From Episyrphus balteatus (taxonomy: Eukaryota > Arthropoda > Insecta > Diptera > Syrphidae): a stretch of 64,000 nucleotides of DNA. Below the pieces are notes generated by a model. The model did not search any database and was not told the DNA's origin. It saw only the letters and a program-made list of their open reading frames with translations. The translations under genes and the position numbers were made by a program. Below, piece after piece: positions 35,284 to 46,831 of this stretch. The stretch spans positions 89,589,120 through 89,653,119 of the forward strand of contig NC_079136.1 in the NCBI RefSeq assembly GCF_945859705.1. Direction: 5' to 3'. Each line of letters starts with the position of its first letter. Positions within the stretch are counted from its first letter, which is position 1.

Positions 35284-36805
35284 CACGGGTCGTTTGAACG
35301 CGACACTACTCGAAGTGTCTTGCACTCCATATGTTTTGATGCAGAAATGTTCCTTGGGGTCTAAATAGTAAGAAAAAAGCTTTTTTAAAATTTTCTATCG
35401 AGCTATTCGTTTTTTATGAGCTTAATAAGTTATGAAAAAACGTACTTTTACGTACTTTTTCACACGTTTTTGTTAATAACTCTGTTAATAATAATAGTAG
35501 AAACTCAAATAATGGCTCTATTTTTAGAAGAAATATGCCTCTTTTTAACGGCATTTGAATCAAATTAGTGGCATTTTTAGATCTTCAGATATTCGAATCT
35601 AAGTCCGTTCATTTTTTCTGCCCAATTCGATTTCACTAATCAAAAAGTTTTTTTTTATAGAAGTCGGGGTATACTTTTCTAATGGTTTTTCGTATGCTGA
35701 AAACGAATCCGAAGTCAAAAAAATTCCATCATATCAAGTTTTTGAGATATTACCGTTAGAAAATCAAAAATACCCTTTTTTAACAGTTTTTGAGGTTATG
35801 TCATCTTGCGTGATAATTTTTTATAATTACATTTGTAGCGGTTTCTTAAAGAACTAAGTTTCTTCTTTTAAAATCCGTTAAAATCATTTCGATATCGCTT
35901 TTCTTCTCCGAGAAATCTTAAAATCAATTCAACATGTTTGGTGAATATTCTCTATGAAAAAAAATCTTATGTTCGTTTGGGTTTCATGGCAAATCGCTAA
36001 AAATTTTTGCATTCCTTTAAGTTTTTTGGTTACTCAAAAATTTTCTTACCCATAAACTAACCAAAAAACTTAAAGGGATGCAAAAATTTTAAGCGATTTG
36101 CCATGAAACCCAAACGAACATAAGATTTTTTTCATAGAGAATATTCACCAAACATGTTGAATTGATTTTAAGATTTTTCGGAGAAGAAAAGCGATATCGA
36201 AATGATTTTAACGGATTTTAAAAGAAGAAACTTAGTTCTTTAAGAAACCGCTACAAATGTAATTATAAAAAATTATCACGCAAGATGACATAACCTCAAA
36301 AACTGTTAAAAAAGGGTATTTTTGATTTTCTAATGGTAATATCTCAAAAACTTGATATGATGGAATTTTTTTGACTTCGGATTCGTTTTCAGCATACGAA
36401 AAACCATTAGAAAAGTATACCCCGACTTCTATAAAAAAAAACTTTTTGATTAGTGAAATCGAATTGGGCAGAAAAAATGAACGGACTTAGATTCGAATAT
36501 CTGAAGATCTAAAAATGCCACTAATTTGATTCAAATGCCGTTAAAAAGAGGCATATTTCTTCTAAAAATAGAGCCATTATTTGAGTTTCTACTATTATTA
36601 TTAACAGAGTTATTAACAAAAACGTGTGAAAAAGTACGTAAAAGTACGTTTTTTCATAACTTATTAAGCTCATAAAAAACGAATAGCTCGATAGAAAATT
36701 TTAAAAAAGCTTTTTTCTTACTATTTAGACCCCAAGGAACATTTCTGCATCAAAACATATGGAGTGCAAGACACTTCGAGTAGTGTCGCGTTCAAACGAC
36801 CCGTG
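35284..36805. mobile_element. Near-perfect 1.52-kb palindromic (foldback) element
   Basis: The arms 35284-36032 and 36058-36805 are reverse complements of each other around a 25-bp loop (36033-36057). I found only isolated differences, for example ATTACCGTTAG against ATTACCATTAG and a 1-bp run-length change. Tips are CACGGGTCGTTTGAACGCG. CACC lies on both sides (35280-35283 and 36806-36809), a possible 4-bp target duplication. There is no coding capacity in any frame. The near identity of the arms implies a young insertion or recent arm homogenisation. If transcribed as part of the intron, it would fold into a hairpin of about 750 bp. Confidence 0.9.
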
Positions 36806-37225
36806 CACCGCTACGTTGACAAATAATTTTTTTTTCCTAGTAAGAAATAAGGGTCACACCACTTTCACCTACTCTTAATACCTCTTATCAAGTTATGCGT
36901 TCTTAAAAAAGTTTAAAGTTGAGATTCGTAAAAATTAAAAATGGGAGATGAGAGATAATGCAAAAACAAATGCATCGGTCTGTGTAAAGAGATACAGCCG
37001 AAAAAGTATGTATATGGGATTTTTTATGATTTTACCACGTTTGTAGAAGCAATCAAATTCTTATTTTTCAAAGCAGGGGGGTCATTCCGTAATTTTGAAA
37101 ACGATAATCGAATCGATGATAATCGTTTTACAGTTTGAGAATCTTTAAAGCTATTTTAAGTCAATTCTGATTCAATATTTCCTAAACAGTTTATATATAT
37201 AAAAGTTTTTGTATCCTTAGAAGTC

Positions 37226-37284
37226 GTATTAGTCTAGGTGATTTAGTAGTTGCCTCTTGCTCGGGTGTCCGAGGTTCGATTCCA
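37226..37284 (+). pseudogene. tRNA-like sequence, left arm
   Basis: AGTCTAGGTGATTTAGTAG resembles an A-box/D-arm and CCGAGGTTCGATTCCAG contains an intact B-box (GGTTCGATTCC) 35-40 bases later, the spacing expected for an internal Pol III promoter. TTGCCTCTTGCTCGGG would occupy the anticodon region. The acceptor ends do not pair, so it is tRNA-derived, not a functional tRNA. Confidence 0.5.
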
Positions 37285-38137
37285 GAAACTGAAATTGTTT
37301 TTTTATTTTATTTTCTCAATAATCGTCAATAAATAAACGATAGCTAAATAGGTCTTGTTTTTGGAGAATTTATTCGTTTTTGGATGCAATATTTGATTTT
37401 TTAAAAGTGTTTATTTATTTATTCCAATCACCGATTAATTTGCAAACTCCACAAAAAAAAAAAAAAAATATGAATGATTAATTTCTACAAATAACCATAG
37501 TGTTAGAGTAGGTAGTTTAATATGTGAATCGAAAAACTATTCGTTTTTTAATACAAGATATAGGCGGAATGTATGTTGAACGTCGCCCGTTGTTTAAATT
37601 AATAGTTTTTAATACTAAAACAAACGTTTCTTTGGATAGGCGAAAGTTTTGAAAAATCTGTGAGAATTATTATCAAAATGGTAATGTAGGTACACTAACA
37701 TATGCGTTGGAATTGGAATATAATTTTTGAAAATTTTTGTTTTCCAAAATTAGTGCGTGTAAACGTCGAAAAATGTTGCTATAGCTGGATCAATATGAAT
37801 TTTTACCCAAAAGTCAAAACTTACATACCTACATTGAATATAATTTTAGAAAATGCGTAGTGTTTTGTTACACATATTAAAATAATTTACTCTAACATTA
37901 TGGTTATTAAATAATAAAATACATTTCTACAAATTTTGTAGAAATTAATCATTAATATTTTTTTTGTTAGTGGAGTTTGCAAATTAATCGGTGATTGGAA
38001 TAAATTAATTAACACTTTAAAAATTTCAAATATTGCATCCCAAAACGAATAAATTCTCCAAAAACGAGACCTATTTAGCTATCGTTTATTTATTGACGAT
38101 TATTGAGAAAATTAAAAAAAAAAACAATTTCAGTTTC

Positions 38138-38197
38138 TGGAATCGAACCTCGGACACCCGAGCAAGAGGCAACTACTAAATCAACTAGACTAACACG
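38138..38197 (-). pseudogene. tRNA-like sequence, right arm
   Basis: Inverted counterpart of 37226-37284 with a few substitutions (for example GTCTAGTTGATTTAGTAG on the minus strand). The B-box GGTTCGATTCC is identical. Two oppositely oriented Pol III-like promoters therefore face the centre of the element. Confidence 0.5.
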
Positions 38198-38640
38198 ACT
38201 TCTATGAGGATAAGAAAACTTTTATTTATTAACTATTTAGAAAATATTGAATCAGAATTGACTTAAAATAGCTTTAAAGATTCTCAAACTGTAAAACGAT
38301 TATCATCGATTCGATTATCGTTTTCAAAATTACGGAATGACCCCCCAGGTATTTTTTGACAATCATTATGAACGGCAATTCCCATTCTACCAACAAAAAC
38401 AGCCGTGGCGTTTTTTATCGTCTGTCGTTTTTGGCTTGGGAGGGTATAAAATCAATAATAAATAAAATAATGAAAATATAAAATTTTTAATTTTAAAAAA
38501 TAATGTTGCTGATTTTTTGAAAAATATTATTTTCGAAAACGAAACAATTTTTTTATTTGAGTTTAAAAAGTTGTGATTAATATCACTAGCTTGCAAACCC
38601 TTATTAATGGTACTTTCCTTAGAACCTTTTTTTTTCTGAA

Positions 38641-41600
38641 TTCCTCGTAAGTCAACATATTTCAGCGAAATTATTTATATGGAAGATTTTAAGTAATGTT
38701 ATACTTTTATAAAATTTTCCGAAGGTTTTTTAAAAACATTTCATTTTAATTAATTTTTGAAAATTGATTTTTTGAAAAAGGGTTGATAATTTTTTTCTGA
38801 TCACTTTAAAAAAATATGTTTATTCAAGTGGAAAAAAATGCACTTCATTCCTTTTCTCTTGTATATAAAGTGGTATATAAAGTTCACCAACACCCGACAC
38901 AAATTAAACACAATTTCAAAAAATAAGTGAGCACTAGGGCGTTCGCTATTTAGGTTTTTTTCGAGAATCAAGTTCCTAAGTGGAAAAACTGTTTCTAAAT
39001 AATAAAAAAAAATCCTCTAATTTGTTCACATTTTTATTTTGACACTAGATGGCGCCCCAAGAGGGTTTAATTTTTTTATCATTTCAAATAGGTATGTGTT
39101 GACTTATGAGGCCATTTTTTTTAGATATAGACTTCAATCAAAAACAATGCATGTTCTGACTAAAACCCTGGTCCTAGAAAAATGGTTTGAAAACGTTGTT
39201 TAATGTCGTCAAGAACCTCATCAAAAAAGTGATACTTTTCTTCCAAGTAATTTGCACTATCCTACTTCTATATTATCAAAAAGAATTTGTTTTTATTAAA
39301 AAAAAAAAATTAATCAAAGTTTAAATCTGCATTATTTTTGTTTTATAGACAGAACTATTATATCTTTTGAAATTGCTGCTAGGTTATTTCCATTGATCTA
39401 CTGTCAGATACAAAATGTGCAACAATTTAATTTAAATTTATATCCTTTGGCACAAGGTTTGAAAATGGATTTCATTGAATATATCAGATAAAGCTGCAAA
39501 CCATTTTCTGAAGTGTTTCGACCAGGTTGGCGACATTTTAATTAATAATTGAATAAAAGTTATGATTAATTGTATTTCATAACTCTTATTAAAGAAATAA
39601 TAAATAAAAGAATAAAATAAAAACAATCCCCATCTCTTAAAAGTGAAAAATTAAATTAAATGCCTTTTTTATTTTTTTTTTATTTTTTATTTATGTATAT
39701 TTTCACAAAGTGGCACAGATCGACTCGACAATTTTTGGGATAGCTTTTTTAATATATAAAAGTTTTTAAATAGCTAACAGTGAAGTTAGTGAAAATTGAC
39801 AACGATACTTTTTTATAAGCGAAAATTAAATGAAGTATAAAAGTGTTTATCTTTTTTGGTCGCTTTTATTCCAAAAGTCTTACCCTTATTATGGCTTTTG
39901 AGAATTTAGAATCAAAACAAAACATTGAAGAATATAAAAATTTGTATCATTAGGTTAATCAATTTAAAATCAAGTCGACTAATGCTGATATGAGTTACTG
40001 CCACAGATATTAGATTCGATTATAACTTCCAAATTTTATCACATTACATCTCATAAATGAAATTGAAAACAATCGCCCAAAGAGTTACCTATTTATTAAA
40101 CTAATCAAAACATTTGAATGCTAACAATCTTTTAATAATTTAAATAATGACAACGCATTTTATCGTTATCTGAAAAACTTTTCATCACTTAGATGAGTGA
40201 TATAGAACCTAAATTTAAAATGTTCACAATTTTTTCATCGCTGAAATCATTTGAAACATCTTCGTTTCAAGGCCATGAAAAATGGCAAACTTTGATAATT
40301 TCTTTTTTCTAACTCCATTAAGGAAAAACATTCTAGGTATCTGTTTAAAATTCAAAAAGAAAAGAAACAACCATACGATGATGAGATTTGATGTATGAAT
40401 AAGATGGAATTAACTTTCCGAATTTCAAACAAAGATGCATACCATGAAAAAAGTTGAAGTGACATTTTGACAAATCTCTCCTCTTCAATTTATTTTCAGC
40501 TTTGACACAAACAAAAATCGGATAAGGCATTATATTAAGGAACTTTGAAGGTTTTATAACTGTTTTTATACAAAAATCTTGTGTTTATAATCTTTAAAGC
40601 ACTCATTTCAAATTTAAAGGCTAAGTATATAGCGAACTTTTTGATCTCTGCAACAATCACGTTCACAAAAAGCACAACTCACCATCCTGTATACCCATAC
40701 CTACAAATAATATTTTATGAATTTGGTGTTAGGTCGTTCTTAATTGGTCTTTAAAATCTCGTAAATTCTGCTATATGAAGGCTAATGTAGGTCAATGAGC
40801 ATAGAAAATGTTTAAATTCACATTTTTGTTCACACCTTTTAACAGCATTTTCAGCATCAAGCATTTATTGCAGTGCAATATAGTGATAAAGTACGAATGT
40901 ACTAGTGTTAAATTAATTATTTAGAAAAAAAAAAAAATGTCTTTAGGTCAACCACTTGGATATGAATGTGTGCGGAATGAAGGTCATATTCCATAGCCTT
41001 CATGTTTATGGTAATGTTGGACATTTACATTATGGAGGAAACCTTGACACAGATCTTGAAAATCCTTGTAACTTTTTTGAATTTTATGAAGGTTAGATAC
41101 TCCACACTAAAAAAGAGGACGTTCAATTTGCATACAATGTGAGAGTCTTGGAAAACAAAATCCTGAAAGCTCATAATCCAGGAAATCGAATGTACAAAAA
41201 AAAAAAAACTTTAAATTCTGGAAGCTCAATTTTTATCTTAAAACGAAACCTGCAATAAATTATATACGTTTTAGAATGAACATTCATTAATAGAAAATAT
41301 TTGCCCTGTTTTAAATTTGCTACAGTCAATGAGGAGTCTATTTTATTTTTTTCTTTCTTAAGATTATCAAACGTGAACATCGAACTATTTAAAGATTTTG
41401 TAACAGAATACAAAATATATTTTTCTAAAGTTTTTTTTTTCAAATTGTAACGTTTTTGTACAATACCGGTAAAAACAAAAATAAATTAATACTGTTTTCA
41501 AAGACGATAATATTTTATTAATCTGTAAACAACAAATAAATTTAAAATATTGATACCTTTTGTAAGTTTAATAAAAATTTTAAAAAATCTTGTTCTTTCA

Positions 41601-41732
41601 AAATCCGCTTTTTTTCTTTGTATGTTTATAAGAATTTCGTAAAATTTTAGAAGTTGGTTTTATTTTGTTTTTTTTTTACCCATCTAGAATGTTTACTTTC
41701 CATAAAAAACTTTTGATGTACCTATCAAGGGG
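38641..41732. other. Intronic DNA without recognisable features
   Basis: AT-rich with no paired repeats or coding similarity recognised. CTAGATGGCGCCCCAAGAGG at about 39046-39065 is a small GC-rich spot resembling an insulator-type motif, too weak to call. Confidence 0.4.
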
Positions 41733-42136
41733 CACGGTAGTGCCAAGCCAAGTTCTCTAGCAACTTTGGCACTACACCCTTATTTACAGGAAACAACTCA
41801 GGCCATTTTCGACCCCCTCTAACTTCCACACCAAAGATGCCAGAAATTTCAAACTTCAAAAAGTATTGAGATATACAAGTGTACCAAGTTCTAAAGCTTG
41901 GGTTCAAATTCGTATCAATAAAATTTTGATTGTTTACTTGGCAAATTTTTGAAATAACTTTAAAAATCGGTATTTAAAACAAAAATTGTCAAGTAAGCAA
42001 TCAAAATTTTATTGATACGAATTTGAACCCAAGCTTTAGAACTTGGTACACTTTTATATCTCAATACTTTTTGTGCCAGCATAATTTCAACATAGGATAA
42101 CTTGGCTCTTTTTTTAACAGTAATGTTTTTGTTGTG
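41733..42136. mobile_element. 404-bp inverted-repeat element, CACGGTAGTG / CACAACAAAA tips
   Basis: Left tip CACGGTAGTGCCAAGCCAAG; right end, other strand, CACAACAAAAACATTACTG. The interior contains an inverted pair of about 85 bp (41860-41943 and 41993-42075) that includes GTACCAAGTTCTAAAGC and CGTATCAATAAAATTTTG. The same building blocks make up 62774-63687 in the opposite orientation. No target duplication resolved. Confidence 0.6.
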
Positions 42137-43959
42137 ATTGCAATTTTCCCGAAAACTGCGATTTTGGTTAGCAATTCTAATAAAACTGCATTTTTATTTT
42201 TATCTTAAATAAATCAAGTACGTGCGAATTAGTCGAGAATTTCATTTTTTGAATAGGTATTTGTTCTTAATTGTTTGAATATTTGTCCTTAATTTTATAT
42301 TTTTTCTTAATTTAACCTTTAAAGTATTAGTGCTTTTATACAAGTGTAAAAGTATCTGTCGGTAAATATAAAAAAACAAACTCTTTTTCATAGTGAACTT
42401 CTGAAAGTAAACAAAATTGTGTCCCTGTATTTCTTAGACCTACAATTCTTTTTGCCAATTTCCATGTAGAATTAATATAATTTAAGTAAATCCCTTTTGC
42501 TTACTCTTTTTCGATTTCACAGACATGAAATTTTCTTAAGGCTTTAAATAAAATCGGTTCTTCAAGAGTAAACTTCAAAACCTTAAAATCTATATTTTTA
42601 AGAAGAAAAAAAAAAACTGCCATACCTCGTTGACCATAAAAAACCATAGGATTTTCTTGTTGCTTTCGCTTAAAAAATTCTTATGGAATTAGACCAAAAT
42701 TAAATTATCAGTAAATTTAAAGTTGATCACAATGTTAGATTATACAAAATGAGGTTTTTGTTTTTCTTTAAAATGTAAACAAAATGTACAAAACTTTTTT
42801 TGAATTAATTTAATATGCTATATGGTTTTAAGTTATAACAAAGCCAAAACTCACATTATGATTTTTATTAAATAAATCAAGATTATTGCTACTTAAGAAA
42901 TCAAAATTATCAATAAAAATTGGTTATAATGTATTTAATATACAAAATAAAATAAAAATAAGACCCTACTTAAGATTCAAACTTAAACATGCAAAGATCT
43001 TTATCTCAATAATTGCTATATGATCCGTATTGGCCTTATCCCTTAATTCTAAAATAATTCCCACAACAAAAACCCTATCAGAAGCAATTCAAGCATTTAA
43101 TCGTCCATGAAAATTAATCGGTCAGATCGTCCAAGGCGACAATACGTTTAGCATATAAAGTAAATTATAGATTATATCCCTAGTTTTTGTTTGTTGTTGT
43201 TGTTTTTGGAAAATAGACTTAAATAGGGAAGTTTATTAAGGCGGAAGGAAAACCCATAACGGCCATCAATGAAATTTATTTTGTTCTTCATGAACTATCT
43301 AAAAAAAATTTGTAGAAAATTCTCAGACAAAAAAAAAAAAAATAAATAAAATATTTTAAAAGCTTCCGACTGCAGAAGTATAATTCTCTGTTACTTGGGG
43401 GATACAAAAAAAGAAAACAAACTTTATAGGATATTCTCTTCTTTTCTTCTTCTAAGCAGGGTTTCTGACAAAATATTTTTTATTATTTTTTTTTTTTTCA
43501 AATCAATGAAATTTTATTTGTGATTCGTTATGTGGGCTCCTTTTGATGATTTTATCTGGCAAAACTTTTAAAATGTTTATTTAAGTTAAATTTGGTAGAA
43601 AAAAATTAAGGACAAGTATTTAAGAGAGGGAGTAGGTTATATAGAAAAAATTCAAGAATGAAAAAATCTTAAATAATTTAAGACAGCAAGACAAAAATTA
43701 CCTTCGAATCAAGAAAATTATAAAACTGCATTTTTATTGGTAGACATTTTTAAAGGACAATATTTTTACTTAAATAAATCCCATTTATTGTTTGGCCGCC
43801 ATCATCAATAATTTGCAGGAATATTGTCCTTTATATTTAAATAAATCTTTGAATTGTCATTGTGGAAACACTAAAGAAATGTATGCTTATTCTAATGTGA
43901 GTGAGACAATAACAAAGTTAACTAAAAGTTAACTTATAAGTATGCAGTTCTCTTAGCAG
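42137..43959. other. Intronic DNA without recognisable features
   Basis: AT-rich; nothing recognised. Confidence 0.4.
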
Positions 43960-44695
43960 TGCAAAATTTATGTATTTTTACTTGCTCTATAGGGCAAGTA
44001 TTGGTTTCGTGTAGAAAAAAAAATCGAGGTTTTAATCAAAACCAACATTACGATGATGGAGAAGATCAAAAAAGTGGTTTTCGTCATGCCGTTCGTCGGT
44101 CTGTGCGTGTGTGCGTCTGTGCGTCCATCTGTACATCGAGCTAGGGCCTAAACGGATGGATGGATTTGCTTGAAACTTGGTACAGATGATTTTTACGTAA
44201 TTCCCTAGACCTGTTTTTTTTATTTTTTTTTAAATCTCCATTTTAACGCATACCTCCCATATAACGTTTTCGAGGTATTGCAAATTTCTCGAAAACGGCT
44301 CCAACGATTTCGATCAAATTTGGTGTGCCGAATACTCTTATTGATTCTAACAAAACTGCGTTTTTAGTTTTTCTCAAAAAATGCGGAGAACGCAAATATG
44401 GCGTTGCCGTTTTTCAAAAATTGACATATTTTTTAAGTTCATATATTTCATCAAAGCATTAGTTATTTTATTTAAAATTTACAGAGATCACTAAGCATAA
44501 AATGTTAAAAAAAAATTTTTTTTAAACATTTTTGAAAAAAAAAATTTTTAATTTAATTTTCAAACTTTTGATTTTTTTTTTTTTTTTGATTTTTTTTCTA
44601 CAAAATCTTAAATTTCCAATAGATATTTAAGATAAAGATACTGTGAACTACAAGAGCAAGTGCGTGCGACCAAGTCGTGCATTTTATTTTTTTCT
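43960..44695 (+). mobile_element. DINE-1/mini-me-like copy with both ends
   Basis: Begins near ACTTGCTCTATAGGGCAAGT and ends near AGAGCAAGTGCGTGCGACC, so short inverted ends AGAGCAAGT/ACTTGCTCT are visible. The GTCY-type array is at 44093-44132 (GTTCGTCGGTCTGTGCGTG), followed by the core CTAAACGGATGG, TGAAACTTGGTACAG and CGGCTCCAACGATTTCGATC. It is the most complete copy of the family in the window. The tip pattern recalls the TACTCGTAGAGTA start of Drosophila DINE-1 (knowledge-based comparison). Confidence 0.7.
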
Positions 44696-44999
44696 GAAGT
44701 GATAAAATTCAAAATTTACATTTCTTTTGCAATAAAAAAGTATTTTTGTTTTCTGGTGGAAAATGGTTTTAGAGCAAGTATCCAGCATTTGAATAAAATT
44801 GTAAATTTATCAAAAATAATACTGAAATATTTAAATAAATATCATGGATGAAAAACTGTTTTTGTGATTGTATTTTGAATGGTTTGGTGCTATTAGCAAC
44901 ACACCACGGTTGAAAATCACACCTAATAAACCTCGCATGTGATAAATGCCTTACATTTTAACATTGAATTTATTCAATATTCAGTAAGTACAGCCCACA
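44696..44999. other. Intronic spacer
   Basis: AT-rich; nothing recognised. Confidence 0.4.
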
Positions 45000-45132
45000 C
45001 ACACGGAGAAAACATAAAGCCAGGGATAACTTTACTTCTAGTATATTTAATCAGAATAAAGTTGAATATACTAGAAATAAAGTTAAATATACCAGAAGCA
45101 TAGCCATCCCTGCCTTATTTTGTCTCTGTGCA
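45000..45132. mobile_element. 133-bp palindromic MITE
   Basis: Left arm CACACGGAGAAAACATAAAG, then CAGGGATAACTTTACTTC; right arm, other strand, TGCACAGAGACAAAATAAGG, then CAGGGATGGCTATGCTTC, with the arms meeting near 45060. The tip resembles the CACAGAGAAAAATA end of 23371-23803. Non-coding. Confidence 0.7.
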
Positions 45133-46617
45133 GGCTGCGAAGAGCGATATTAGTTATATAACCCATAAAAAACCTATGACAGGCCCCCTTTTTAGTTCAT
45201 TTTCCTAGAAAACAAAAAAACACTGTATAGTTTCGCTTCCGAGTAAAAATACTTTAGAATATCATGAGCATTAATTTACTAAACATAGTTTATAATTTTT
45301 TTACTTCCTTCGTTTCATATAAAATTGAAAATATAAGTGGATGAAATGTAAATATGATTTATAATAAATCTGCTTTAGTTAGATATTACAACATGTTAAT
45401 ATATTTATATAATAATTTTACTTTGAAGAAAATCAATGCCTCTCATTATTAGGTACTTGAGCAAAAAATCGTGATTGATTAGTTTACCTTTGCCTCCAAA
45501 GGAAAAGGGCTATTAAAGAACTGCAAGTTTTATAATACAACTAATCTTGTTGCCATGAGGAATTTAGTGAATAAACAGTTTTCAAATACTTATTATGCAA
45601 TTCAATTTTTAATGAATTTTTTAATTTAAATTTTGTTCAAAACTTTAAAATAACAGCATTTATCAAGGGTCTTTTTCAAACCTATATCTAGGAAACCTAT
45701 CTAACACGTTGTCTAGTACACCAACTCATTATAATAACCATAAGTTGAAAATAATCTATGGGCTTAGTAAAAATCCATAAAAGGTATTGTGTTTTCAATA
45801 TAGGTATATCATATCGATATACATACATGCATGCATAGTTACATATGAATAATGTATATTGTATTTATTCAATTTGTTTAAGAACAGTTTAAAGTTTTTT
45901 TATTCCTGAAATTTACAATTTTAATTGGATTTTCTTTTCTCTTGAAGAAATATTCAAACTCAATAACATTTTCTTAGAAGTTTAGGTTTTAACTTTTTTT
46001 CCTTTCATTGTTAGCATATATTATCATTTCATATGGTATATATGATATGTTCTTACATTCATGGATGTATGAGAATATTGATTGAATATTCGTTTTTTTT
46101 CAAGAATTGCGTTTTTTTTACAAAATTCTTTCACGCACTTAGGAAAATCGTGTTCATTTCTATATATGTATGTAGTTTATTCCAACTAATAAAAACCCAA
46201 ATGATCGTTCCAAGAACATTTTCGTACTTAAAGTACTAAAATTGAATAAATATTATATTAATTGACTTAAAATTAAAAAAAAAATAAATAAAATATAAAA
46301 ACCTTGAGTAAAACTCAACGTTCTTGATTTCCCGTTGTATTCGAAATCAAGCAAAAGCCTAAACCATTTAGGCGACTTTTTTTACAGACTTCCAAAAAGT
46401 AGGAGGTATTCAATTCGTCTGTTTTTTTTTTTTTTTGAAGTTATACTTCTTATGGGAGGGTGGGTATGAAAATTTACTTTTTGACAAGAATGTCAAAGGG
46501 ATTATGACGCGATCACCCTGGGTAGCAGGGCTGTCGTTTCACCTTTAGAGTAGGCAGTACTTTAGTATTTAAAACTGCAGTACGCCGCAGTACGGCAAAC
46601 ATAAAACACACAACACG
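45133..46617. other. Intronic DNA without recognisable features
   Basis: AT-rich. GAAGTTATACTTC at 46438-46450 is matched in reverse by GAAGTATAACTTC at 48606-48618, flanking the minisatellite/hAT complex; this might be the remains of an older element. Confidence 0.35.
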
Positions 46618-46618
46618 T

Positions 46619-46831
46619 TGCAAGTTACATGTTTCATGTGGCAAGTTGCATGTGGCAAGTCGTATGTGGCAAGTTGCATGTGGCAAGTTGCATGTGGCAA
46701 GTTGTATGTGGCAAGTTGCGTGTGGCAAGTTGCATGTGGCAAGTTGCGTGTGGCAAGTTGCATGTGGCAAGTTACATGTGGCAAGTTGCATGTGGCAAGT
46801 TGCATGTGGTAATTTCCATGTGGCAAGTTGC
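46619..46831 (+). repeat. 14-bp minisatellite (GTGGCAAGTTGCAT)n
   Basis: About 14 head-to-tail units with mostly single-base differences (ACAT, GCGT and GTAT variants at the end). Because 14 is not a multiple of 3, all three frames on each strand stay open and encode periodic peptides such as ASCMWQVACGKLHV; these are artefacts. The array stops abruptly at the left tip of the hAT element and part of a unit resumes at 48309-48318. Confidence 0.92.

Larger units (their letters stand above)
37076..38346. mobile_element. 1.27-kb foldback element with a tRNA-like sequence in each arm
   Basis: Ends are GGGGGGTCATTCCGTAATTT and its reverse complement. Arms of about 470 bp (37076-37545 and 37875-38346) surround a non-repetitive centre of about 330 bp. 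Each arm includes GATAATCGAATCGATGATAA near its tip and a tRNA-like segment. Arms differ by small indels and substitutions, clearly more than in the 35284 palindrome, so it is older or less homogenised. No transposase. Target duplication not resolved. Confidence 0.82.
36860..38640 (+). mobile_element. DINE-1-like element interrupted by a palindrome
   Basis: 36885-37070 contains TCAAGTTATGCGTTCTT, AAAGTTGAGAT and GGTCTGTGTAAAGAGATACA, matching 29407-29550. 38347-38600 continues with ACAATCATTATGAACGGCA and TTTTCGAAAACGAAAC, matching 29778-29990. The two halves are separated exactly by the 37076-38346 palindrome, so the latter inserted into a resident DINE-1-like copy. Confidence 0.6.

Noticed and set aside
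39046..39065. CTAGATGGCGCCCC, similar to a CTCF/insulator motif
   Set aside because: A single short match in 64 kb without conservation or occupancy data is expected by chance.
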